NCBI RefSeq assembly: GCF_937936315.1
Contig: NZ_CALGWU010000057.1
Span: 1 to 64,000 of the forward strand
Source: an uncultured Capnocytophaga sp.
GTDB taxonomy: Bacteria > Bacteroidota > Bacteroidia > Flavobacteriales > Flavobacteriaceae
Reading direction: 5' to 3'
Length of the DNA: 64,000 nucleotides
Program-made: the position numbers and the translations under genes
The notes under the pieces: model-generated
Told to the model about the DNA's origin: nothing
Database searches by the model: none
Seen by the model: only the letters and a program-made list of their open reading frames with translations
Part shown: positions 57,058-64,000 of the stretch, piece after piece
Layout: each line of letters opens with the position of its first letter
Numbering within the stretch: position 1 is the stretch's first letter

Positions 57058-60000
57058 TTAGAAAGTTAAGTCAACACCCATTGAGAAAGTACGCAAGGTA
57101 GGATAAGAGTATAGATATACTTCTCCTGAAATAAATTCTTGATTTTCTTTTAATTGCGATTCAGCAGCCCCTATAGATACTTCAGGGTCTCCTTCAAATT
57201 TTGTCCAAGTGTACAAATTTTGTCCTTGTACAAAGATACGCAATCCTAAACCATTTACGGCGTCTTTAGGGAAAGTGTAACCGAGTGATAAAGTTCTGAA
57301 TCGCAAATATGAACCATCTTGCAAAAATCTATCAGATGATTGATTAAAACTTGCGTCTAAGCGTGGCAATTTGTTATCTCCTGGATTTTTCCAATAATCC
57401 AAGGCGTCTTTTCTTTGATTCATATTTACATTAGCCCCATCACTGAGCAAATCTTGGGCAACTTGGTTGTAAATATAGTTACCTAATTTAAATGAAAAAT
57501 CAGCATTTAAATCTATGCCTTTATAGACAAAAGAAGTGTTAAAACCTCCAAATTGTTTTGCAAAAGGACTTTTTCCTGACAATATGAACTGACTAGCGTC
57601 TTTGTATTTATTAGTTGTTGTTAGTTCACCTGTTTCATTGCCATTTCTATCGTATAGTTTTTGGTAATAAAGTGCATCACCATTTGCGGGATCTACTCCT
57701 GCATAACGTTTCATATAATACACAAAAGGTAGTTCACCCACTTTTAGCATACTTGAATTACCCACAGTTAAGTCATTTCTACCTTCACCTAAACTTTCTA
57801 TATTATAGTTCATAAAGGTAATGTTAGCTCCTAAATTCCATTTAAAATTAGGAGTTTTTATCACATCTCCACTCACTGAAAGCTCAATACCTGAATTTTT
57901 CATATTACCTGTATTCACATATTGAGTATAGCCTCCTCCTTCCCAAGAGTGAGGTATTTCAAACAAGAAGTCTTCACGAGTGTTAGTAAAATAACTACCT
58001 GTTACTGTCAATCTATTGCTAAAAGCTGCCAATTCTGCTCCTACATTGAAAGATTTTTGTGTTTCCCAAGTAAGGTTAGGGTTAGCGATACTACTTTTCA
58101 ATATAGCAGCTGGCAAATCTCCATAAGAAGTTGATTTATAATAACCTTTAGCTGCATAGTTAGGAATATCCCAGTTACCTGTAGTACCATAAGAAGCAGT
58201 TAATTTAGCGCGATTGAGCCATTTTACATTTTCCATAAAATCTTCTTTGGCAATATCCCAACCAGCTCCTACACTCCAGAAGGTTCCATAACGATTGTTT
58301 TTCCCAAAGCGTGAAGCTCCATCTCTACGCACTGATCCTGAAAAGCTATATTTTTCATTGTAATCATAGTTTAGGGCAGCTGCAACTGAGAACATTGCAC
58401 TTTCGGATTTCTTAGTTTCTACATCTTCTGGTTTAGCACCATTATCTTGAGTAGTTAAGAACTTAGACATATATCCTTTACTATTTAGATAATAGTAGTG
58501 ATAGTAATTATCAGTATATTCACTAAATAAGGTAGCATTAACATTGTGCTTGCCAAATGACTTTAAGTAAGTCAATTGGTTGAGCCAAGTATAATTATAT
58601 GTATCTCTTCCTGAATCGGCTTTAGAACCAGGGGCTGACTTGCTTCCTACTATTTGGTCTAATATAGAACCTGGCTGAACGTAGTATTCTTTTTTGTAAC
58701 GTTTATAGTTAGCCGAATAACGTGTAGTGAAAGTAAGTGCAGGAGTTATCTCATAACTTGCAAAAGCACTCGCTAAAAGCTGAGTTGTTCTTATTTCTTC
58801 TGGTAGCGTTTTGAGGGCTTCTATAATAGAAAGTACTTGTGAACCTGTTTCATATTCATATTCTCCCGTTTGCTGATTTTTTACAAAATGACCATTGTCA
58901 TCGCGTTTGTAAACATTTTCGTATGGATTATACCAATACATTGCTGCAAAAGGGTTCTGTTGGTTATATCTATCACGAGGTTCATCGGTTTTAGTTTGTG
59001 CTAAGCTTGAAGTAAAACCAAATTTCACTTTATCTGCTAGCTTTGTATTGAGATTCAAACGAGCAGTATAGCGATTAAAACCATCTAAGTATTTCAATAT
59101 ACCTGTATTTTTATCCCAACCCCCTGATATAAAATAGTTAGTTTCTCCTGATGCTCCTGAAGCTGAAAGCATGTGTGAGGTAATAAAGGTTGTTTTCAAA
59201 ACATTCTTTTTCCAATCATTATCATAACTGATGAGTTTTGCTTTCTTACCAGCTGTTCTTCTATAAGTATTTGAATCTACAGCTTCTTCATAACGTATTT
59301 TTTCTTCAGCATTCATCATTTCAAAAGGATCAGGAGCTTTGTCTCCAAAACCTGTGCGAGCTGTATAAGTGAACTTTGTACGTCCTTTTTTACCTTGTTT
59401 GGTAGTAATCACCACTACCCCATTAGCTCCACGTGAACCATAAATAGCAGTTGCTGAAGCATCTTTTAGTACCGACATTGATTCTATATCATTCGGGTTT
59501 AGAATATTCATATCATCTTTGTCTACAAACACTCCATCTACTACGTATAATGGTTGTGATTTATCTCCTCCTTTCACATTCAATGAAACAGCACCACGTA
59601 CTTTCATATAAGCCGTTTGTCCTGGTTTACCATTCAAAGCTGTAACGTCTACCCCCACAGCCTTACCTTGTAGCATATTATCTACAGAGGTAGATGGGTT
59701 TAACTTACTTAAATTTTCAGAACCAATAGTAGTAACACCAGCCGATACAGCATCCTTTTTAGTTTGCATATACCCTGTGAGTACCACTTCATCAATTACT
59801 ACAGCTTCTTCTTGTAGTACCACATCAATACGATTTGAAGTACCAACTTTGTGACTTTGGGTCTTCATTCCTAAAAATGAGAACTCTAAAGTCTTACCTG
59901 GTGCCGCCTTGATACTATAACGACCTTCCATATCAGTTTGTGTACCGTGGTTTTCTCCTTTTACTACTACGGCTACACCCAACATTTCTAAGCCGTTGGC

Positions 60001-60096
60001 ATCACGCACCGTTCCTGTAATCGTCCTTTCTTGTGCAGTAGCGACTGCGGAAAAGAAAAGAACGAATAAAAACACGTAAAATAGTTTTTTCTTCAT
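57058..60096 (-). CDS. SusC/RagA-family TonB-linked transporter, second system
   Basis: This 1012-residue outer membrane transporter has the signal peptide MKKKLFYVFLFVLFFSAVATAQ. A carboxypeptidase-like domain (ITGTVRDANGLEMLGVAVVVKG, about 24-100) precedes the TonB box and plug (VVIDEVVLTGYMQTKKDAVS; DIESMSVLKDASATAIYGSR; NGVVVITTKQGKKG). The barrel ends in LRTFSMGVDLTF with the terminal Phe needed for barrel assembly. It is cotranscribed with the SusD gene behind it. A promoter lies in a long AT-rich leader (60124-60155). It differs clearly from the first SusC in its plug and barrel, so the two systems are not recent duplicates. Confidence 0.94.
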   Translation of the reverse strand: MKKKLFYVFLFVLFFSAVATAQERTITGTVRDANGLEMLGVAVVVKGENHGTQTDMEGRYSIKAAPGKTLEFSFLGMKTQSHKVGTSNRIDVVLQEEAVVIDEVVLTGYMQTKKDAVSAGVTTIGSENLSKLNPSTSVDNMLQGKAVGVDVTALNGKPGQTAYMKVRGAVSLNVKGGDKSQPLYVVDGVFVDKDDMNILNPNDIESMSVLKDASATAIYGSRGANGVVVITTKQGKKGRTKFTYTARTGFGDKAPDPFEMMNAEEKIRYEEAVDSNTYRRTAGKKAKLISYDNDWKKNVLKTTFITSHMLSASGASGETNYFISGGWDKNTGILKYLDGFNRYTARLNLNTKLADKVKFGFTSSLAQTKTDEPRDRYNQQNPFAAMYWYNPYENVYKRDDNGHFVKNQQTGEYEYETGSQVLSIIEALKTLPEEIRTTQLLASAFASYEITPALTFTTRYSANYKRYKKEYYVQPGSILDQIVGSKSAPGSKADSGRDTYNYTWLNQLTYLKSFGKHNVNATLFSEYTDNYYHYYYLNSKGYMSKFLTTQDNGAKPEDVETKKSESAMFSVAAALNYDYNEKYSFSGSVRRDGASRFGKNNRYGTFWSVGAGWDIAKEDFMENVKWLNRAKLTASYGTTGNWDIPNYAAKGYYKSTSYGDLPAAILKSSIANPNLTWETQKSFNVGAELAAFSNRLTVTGSYFTNTREDFLFEIPHSWEGGGYTQYVNTGNMKNSGIELSVSGDVIKTPNFKWNLGANITFMNYNIESLGEGRNDLTVGNSSMLKVGELPFVYYMKRYAGVDPANGDALYYQKLYDRNGNETGELTTTNKYKDASQFILSGKSPFAKQFGGFNTSFVYKGIDLNADFSFKLGNYIYNQVAQDLLSDGANVNMNQRKDALDYWKNPGDNKLPRLDASFNQSSDRFLQDGSYLRFRTLSLGYTFPKDAVNGLGLRIFVQGQNLYTWTKFEGDPEVSIGAAESQLKENQEFISGEVYLYSYPTLRTFSMGVDLTF

Positions 60097-60123
60097 CGCT
60101 ATTAATTTTATAGTTTAACACCG

Positions 60124-60155
60124 CAAAGTTATAGAATAATTTTACACGAAAACAA
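60124..60155 (-). promoter_or_regulatory. Promoter of the second SusCD operon
   Basis: On the minus strand TTG and TAACTTTG are 21 nt apart; the -7 box lies 28 nt upstream of the ATG. Confidence 0.6.
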
Positions 60156-60471
60156 GTTTTTACAGATTTTTTTTTGCATACATAAAAATATCTTAGAAAA
60201 AAGATGCTTTTTGACTTATTTTCAATTTAAACTAATATTTCACCTAAAATATTGAAATATTCTCATCAAAATAGATTTTTTATTGAAAATATCTCATTTT
60301 TTTAGCTAATTATTTGCCATATCATTATATTTATATAAAGATAAGCTAAATCATTCATTTTCAATAATATAAATAATATATATACTGTTATAAATGTTTT
60401 TTATAACAAGCTAAAATCGCTACCATTCTCTAAAACTTTAACATTGTTTAACATTTATGTAAAATGTAAAA

Positions 60472-60505
60472 TCTCTCGTTGTAAGTGATATTTTACAACG
60501 AGAGA
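60472..60505 (-). terminator. Terminator of the small membrane-protein gene
   Basis: TCTCTCGTTGTAA pairs with TTACAACGAGAGA around an 8-nt loop; a T-rich stretch follows on the minus strand. Confidence 0.75.
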
Positions 60506-60547
60506 CTTATGTTTTATTGAAAATAATTCGTTAAAAAACGAAATCTA

Positions 60548-60994
60548 TTACGAAAAACCTAACCACAATCCCCAAGGAATTCTAGAAAGTAATAGCACTA
60601 AAGCTATACCATAGAACAAGGCTATTTTGCCAAACATCTGGCGAGCTTCGGTCTGTTTTTTGAGTTTTACCCAACCAACAGTGATGAGCACAATGGCAAT
60701 GATATTCATCAAAGGGTGTTCTAACAACAGAAGGCGCAATAAGGAGTCTTTCATTACTACCTTAGCCCCTTCACCCCACATCTGCAAACGAGGCGTTGTA
60801 ACATATACTAACAAACCTAACAGCATTTGTATATGTGAAAATACTAAGGCAAACAAACTTAAACGGAGGTCTTTTACCTCAAAGTATTTTTTATGTTTAA
60901 AATAACCGATAAGTGCATTAACCACCGCTGCAATAAGCACAGCTAATACTATATAAGCAGTGAATGAGTGTAATTGTTTAATTAGTTGATACAT
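60548..60994 (-). CDS. Four-helix membrane protein, cytochrome b-like
   Basis: ATG at 60994 (MYQLIKQLHSFTAYIVL) gives 149 residues or slightly fewer; the longer frame adds a hydrophilic lead with no function. Four membrane helices are predicted (about 10-30, 44-65, 92-110, 122-142). Histidines at 9, 54 (FSHIQMLLGLLVY) and 93 (LEHPLMNIIAIVL) lie at helix ends or inside the membrane, the arrangement seen in small proteins annotated as cytochrome B in Flavobacteria. Haem binding is plausible but not shown. It is a single gene, divergent from DinB, with a terminator behind it. Confidence 0.75.
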   Translation of the reverse strand: MYQLIKQLHSFTAYIVLAVLIAAVVNALIGYFKHKKYFEVKDLRLSLFALVFSHIQMLLGLLVYVTTPRLQMWGEGAKVVMKDSLLRLLLLEHPLMNIIAIVLITVGWVKLKKQTEARQMFGKIALFYGIALVLLLSRIPWGLWLGFS

Positions 60995-61069
60995 AAAGCT
61001 TTCTTTTAAAATTAGGGTGCAAAAATACAAATCTTTTTCAAACATAGTGGTATATTAGTCTATTTTTTG

Positions 61070-61077
61070 TACTTTTG
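61070..61077 (+). promoter_or_regulatory. -7 box of the dinB-thiL pair
   Basis: TACTTTTG lies 57 nt before the DinB-family ATG. The expected TTG upstream is not clear. Confidence 0.4.
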
Positions 61078-61133
61078 CGCTGAAATACAGTGATTAGTAA
61101 CTTTCACTTTTCACTCTTAACTTTTTCATTATA

Positions 61134-61598
61134 ATGACAGACCAAGTATTTGCCCTACACGTGGCAACCCGCAACAATCTTTTAACTTATTTGGAGAATG
61201 TAACTCCTGAACAATTGGCACAAATCCCCTCAGGATTTCACAATAGCATCTGGTGGAATATCGCCCATTGTGTAGCTACACAACAAATTCTATGTTACAG
61301 ACTATCAGGGGTTAAACCTGTAGTTTCAGATGATTTTATAGATACTTACAAAAAAGGTACTCACCCCGATGGACATATCCCTACCGCTGATGAAATTCAA
61401 GAATTGCGCAGCCTGCTCATCAGCACTCAAAAACAACTACAAGCTGACTATGAGTGTGGGGTATTCTCTAACTTCACCCCTTATACTACCAGCTATGGCT
61501 ATACACTCACTTGTATAGAAGACGCTATACACTTCAACAACACTCACGAGGGTATGCACCTTGGAGTGGTAATCGCTTTAAACTACTTTGCTAAATGA
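61134..61598 (+). CDS. DinB-family protein
   Basis: This 154-residue four-helix protein matches the DinB/YfiT-like superfamily. It contains LHVATRNNLLTYLENVTPEQL at the start, the first metal His in WWNIAHCVATQQILCYRL, and the second and third metal ligands in HFNNTHEGMHLGVVIALNYF near the C-terminus. These three His residues form the metal site of the fold. Known members are metal-dependent thiol transferases (bacillithiol or mycothiol linked) but many have unknown roles; the name does not imply DNA repair. The stop codon overlaps the ATG of thiL (ATGA at 61595-61598), so the pair is translationally coupled. Confidence 0.88.
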   Translation: MTDQVFALHVATRNNLLTYLENVTPEQLAQIPSGFHNSIWWNIAHCVATQQILCYRLSGVKPVVSDDFIDTYKKGTHPDGHIPTADEIQELRSLLISTQKQLQADYECGVFSNFTPYTTSYGYTLTCIEDAIHFNNTHEGMHLGVVIALNYFAK

Positions 61599-62644
61599 TA
61601 GAAGATAAAACGCCACACCGCACCTCATTAGCCGATTTGGGTGAGTTTGGACTCATCGACCGCCTAACAGAAGGGTTTGAAAACCACAATCCGTCTACTC
61701 TCAAAGGCGTAGGCGATGATGCGGCGGTAATGGATTTTAAAGATAAAAAAACAGTTGTCTCTACCGACCTACTCATTGAAGGCGTTCATTTTGACCTCAG
61801 CTATGTACCACTAAAACACTTGGGGTACAAAGCGGTATCGGTGAATGTATCGGATATTTATGCAATGAATGCTACCGCTACCCAAATAACGGTATCAATA
61901 GCGGTATCTAATCGCTTTCCGTTGGAAGCCTTAGAAGAACTCTACGCAGGTATCCGCTTAGCGTGTGATCGTTACAAAGTAGACTTGGTAGGGGGCGACA
62001 CGACCTCCTCCACACGCGGGCTTATCATCTCGGTAACAGCTATAGGTGAAGCTAATGAAGAGGACTTGGTATACCGCAATGGGGCGCTACCTAATGACCT
62101 TGTAGTACTCACAGGTGATATAGGAGGTGCTTATATGGGCTTACAGATATTGGAGCGCGAAAAAGCTGTCTTTCAGGTAAATCCAAACTCTCAACCCGAT
62201 ATAGAGATGTATTCCTACATTCTGGAACGCCAGCTCAAACCCGAAGCCCGCAAGGATATTCCGCCACTGCTCAAAGAATTAGCTATAAAACCTACTGCGA
62301 TGATGGATGTGAGTGATGGCTTATCGTCAGAGCTCTTGCACATTTGCAAGCAATCGGGAGTAGGTTGTAGGTTATATGAAGACAAAATACCTCTTGACCC
62401 ACAAGTGATTAGTACTTGTGAGGAGTTCAATTTGGATAGCACCACCATAGCCCTAAGTGGCGGTGAAGACTACGAATTGCTCTTTACTATTGCCCAAGCC
62501 GATTACGACAAAATTAAAGGCAATCCTAATTTTAGTGTAATAGGTTACATCACTGATAAGGAGGAGGGTGTAAACCTCGTTACTCGTGCAGGACAGTTCA
62601 TCCCTATCATAGCGAGAGGGTGGAATGCATTGAGCAATGAATAA
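61595..62644 (+). CDS. thiL: Thiamine-monophosphate kinase
   Basis: ThiL phosphorylates thiamine monophosphate to thiamine diphosphate, the cofactor used by SucA at the other end of the window. The 349-residue protein has GVGDDAAVMDF with Asp41 and Asp42 near the N-terminus, STDLLIEGVHFDLSYVP, GYKAVSVNVSDIYAMNA, DLVGGDTTSSTRGLIISVTA, MMDVSDGLSSELLHI and the LSGGEDYELLFT loop. These are the metal- and ATP-binding blocks of the ThiL/PurM superfamily. The length is normal. It starts inside the DinB stop codon. No TPP riboswitch is seen in front of the pair. Confidence 0.93.
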   Translation: MIEDKTPHRTSLADLGEFGLIDRLTEGFENHNPSTLKGVGDDAAVMDFKDKKTVVSTDLLIEGVHFDLSYVPLKHLGYKAVSVNVSDIYAMNATATQITVSIAVSNRFPLEALEELYAGIRLACDRYKVDLVGGDTTSSTRGLIISVTAIGEANEEDLVYRNGALPNDLVVLTGDIGGAYMGLQILEREKAVFQVNPNSQPDIEMYSYILERQLKPEARKDIPPLLKELAIKPTAMMDVSDGLSSELLHICKQSGVGCRLYEDKIPLDPQVISTCEEFNLDSTTIALSGGEDYELLFTIAQADYDKIKGNPNFSVIGYITDKEEGVNLVTRAGQFIPIIARGWNALSNE

Positions 62645-62668
62645 TTGACAATTAATAATTTAACAATA
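62640..62668. repeat. AATTGACAATTAATAATT repeat
   Basis: A copy of the AATTAACAATT-type word fills the 25-nt gap between thiL and the alkaline phosphatase gene, overlapping the thiL stop. Confidence 0.5.
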
Positions 62669-62669
62669 T

Positions 62670-64000
62670 ATGAAAAGAAGATCATTTTTTAAAAATGGGG
62701 CTTTAGCGGCTTTAGGAGGATTGGTATTACCTTCCTTTGATTTACAAGCCCAAACCCTTGGAGAAGCCCATAAAAACAAACGCACTAAAAACATCATCTT
62801 TATGGTGAGTGATGGTATGAGTTTCGGCACTTTGGTAATGGCTGATCTCTATCTCAAACGCAAATTCGGTCGCCCTTCTAACTGGATGGGACTATACGAA
62901 CAGAACCTCGCTCAACGCGCCGTAATGGATATGGCATCGGCGAGTTCGGTAGTAACCGATTCATCAGCAGCAAGTTCATCTTGGGGCGGTGGCGTACGTG
63001 TAAAGAACGGTAGCCTTAATATCAGTCCAGATGGCAAAGAGAATATGCCTATCTTGCAAAAGTTCAAAAAAGCAGGCAAGAAAGTAGGTTGCGTTACTAC
63101 TGTAATGGTAAACCACGCTACTCCAGCAGGATTCTGTACGTGGAGCAAAAGTCGTAATGCTATGGATGAGATTGCCCTCAACTACACCGAATTAGGTTTT
63201 GATGTGATGTTAGGTGGCGGTAGTAAATACTTCGACCCTGCCCATCGCAAGGACAAAAAAGACCTCTTTGCTGTTCTCAAAAAGAAAGGTTATACAGTAG
63301 CTCGCACACGCAGTGAAATGCAGAAAGCCCCTACTAATAAACCCCTCTATGGACTTTTTGCTGAGGAGGCTCTCCCCTACTCTATCGATCGCGCGCAAAA
63401 CAGTGAAGAACAAGCTAAATCGCCTACCCTTGCCGAGATGACCGCCAAGGCTATCGATCAGCTAAAAAATCACCCTAACGGCTTTGTAATGCAAGTGGAA
63501 GGAGGTAAAGTAGACTGGGCAGCACACGCCAACGATATAGGAGCTTTGCTCTACGACCAAGTAGCTTTTGACGAGGCTGTGGGGGTAGCGCTTGATTTTG
63601 CAAAAGCCGATGGCAATACCCTTGTGGTAATTACTTCCGACCACGGTAATGCTAACCCTGGACTCATCTATGGCAAAGAGTGTAATGACAATTTTGACAG
63701 ATTGCAAAACTTCACCCATTCTAACGATTGGATATTGCAACAAATTAATCCTAATGACTCTATAGCTAAAGTACGTGAACACGTAGCTCAATACTGCGGT
63801 GGAATGAACATCAACGAAGAGCAAGCTAAAGAATTATTAGCTTATTACGCTAAAACCGAAAGAAAAGAAGATGGTTTGTACAACTACAAACACCTCCCTT
63901 ACCGATTGTTTGCTGAAATACAAAAAGCTCATACCTCAGTAGGTTGGATTAGTATGGATCACTCATCCGATTATACTGAATTGGGAATGTATGGACCTGG
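62670..64000 (+). CDS. Alkaline phosphatase, 5' part (runs off the window)
   Basis: The frame from ATG at 62670 is open to the window edge, giving at least 443 residues. The start MKRRSFFKNGALAALGGLVL has the RRSFFK twin-arginine motif, so export by Tat is predicted. The mature part opens KNIIFMVSDGMSFGTLVMAD, where the Asp binds metal. Ser98 in VVTDSSAASSS is the expected nucleophile; family members usually read TDSAA, so the second S is a small change. Further metal-site blocks are VEGGKVDWAAHANDIG and VVITSDHGNANPG. The C-terminal part with MDHSSDYTELGMYGPG lies at the edge. It would release phosphate in the periplasm or outside. No PhoB box was identified. Confidence 0.9.
   Translation, partial: MKRRSFFKNGALAALGGLVLPSFDLQAQTLGEAHKNKRTKNIIFMVSDGMSFGTLVMADLYLKRKFGRPSNWMGLYEQNLAQRAVMDMASASSVVTDSSAASSSWGGGVRVKNGSLNISPDGKENMPILQKFKKAGKKVGCVTTVMVNHATPAGFCTWSKSRNAMDEIALNYTELGFDVMLGGGSKYFDPAHRKDKKDLFAVLKKKGYTVARTRSEMQKAPTNKPLYGLFAEEALPYSIDRAQNSEEQAKSPTLAEMTAKAIDQLKNHPNGFVMQVEGGKVDWAAHANDIGALLYDQVAFDEAVGVALDFAKADGNTLVVITSDHGNANPGLIYGKECNDNFDRLQNFTHSNDWILQQINPNDSIAKVREHVAQYCGGMNINEEQAKELLAYYAKTERKEDGLYNYKHLPYRLFAEIQKAHTSVGWISMDHSSDYTELGMYGP

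Larger units (their letters stand above)
60097..60547. other. Long AT-rich region upstream of the second SusCD operon
   Basis: These 451 nt contain no supported gene. On the left is the SusC promoter (CAAAGTTA at 60124-60131, CAA at 60153). On the right is a terminator of the membrane-protein gene (60472-60505). The middle (60170-60420) is extremely AT-rich and has no recognised box, although repeats of AATATT/AAATATT occur around 60236-60260 and 60360-60400. It may bind a regulator or form curved DNA. Confidence 0.45.

Noticed and set aside
60170..60420. Replication origin or attachment site in the AT-rich leader
   Set aside because: No DnaA-box cluster, integrase gene or flanking direct repeat was found; AT-richness alone is not evidence.
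61021..61133. TPP riboswitch upstream of dinB-thiL
   Set aside because: The leader is short and AT-rich and lacks the conserved thi-box sequences.

Overview
The window reads as one contiguous chromosomal stretch of a low-GC member of the Bacteroidota, family Flavobacteriaceae, most likely Capnocytophaga or a close relative. The evidence is: promoters of the TTTG-N19/20-TAnnTTTG type; two SusC/SusD outer-membrane pairs; a hybrid two-component (HTCS) regulator; three proteins with type B C-terminal sorting domains of the type IX secretion system (T9SS); and lipoproteins whose first residues after the Cys (for example CKKDDNNE) match the surface-export signal described in Capnocytophaga. No rRNA, tRNA, CRISPR array, insertion sequence or prophage gene was seen. 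The genus is inference.

Layout. 0.2-6.5 kb (minus): the 2-oxoglutarate dehydrogenase genes sucA and sucB, split by three inserted genes, two of them small secreted proteins built from tandem TonB-plug-like repeats. 6.8-9.3 kb: dps, pyrB and a bile-acid/sodium-symporter-family transporter. 9.3-22.0 kb (minus): a surface lipoprotein and three paralogous secreted metzincin proteases. The most upstream protease gene directly follows a zeta-toxin gene, its small partner and a periplasmic GH13 amylase, with gaps of 2 to 9 nt or an overlap, so these four are probably one transcript. 22.2-25 kb: an AlbA_2-type regulator broken by a one-base frameshift, and an SH3-like lipoprotein. 25-36.7 kb: mostly housekeeping and conserved genes (yaaA, DUF2797, rpe, sufB, a thioredoxin-fold protein lacking its cysteines, DUF4268, a PlsC-GNAT fusion, an Na+/H+ antiporter, DUF4294, ribH, a TPR protein) plus a decayed toxin-antitoxin locus.

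36.9-51.8 kb (plus): trpB, then a polysaccharide-utilisation locus (PUL) in the order SusC, SusD, surface lipoprotein, HTCS, MYORG-like GH31, DUF4874/DUF4832 lipoprotein. This is the best candidate for an undescribed nutrient system: the regulator would sense a glycan fragment in the periplasm, SusCD would import it, and GH31 plus the DUF4874/DUF4832 protein would process it. 52-55.5 kb: a small lipoprotein, DUF1599, gpsA, riboflavin synthase and plsC. 55.6-60.1 kb (minus): a second SusC/SusD pair without enzymes. 60.5-64 kb: a small haem-protein-like membrane protein, DinB, thiL and the 5' part of a Tat-exported alkaline phosphatase running off the window.

Intergenic space is unusually patterned: short degenerate tandem words, GC-rich palindromes that recur at distant sites, and promoters sharing more sequence than the two core boxes. 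One such word array has become the coding sequence of a signal peptide. All functional calls are from reading protein motifs by eye; no database search was possible.
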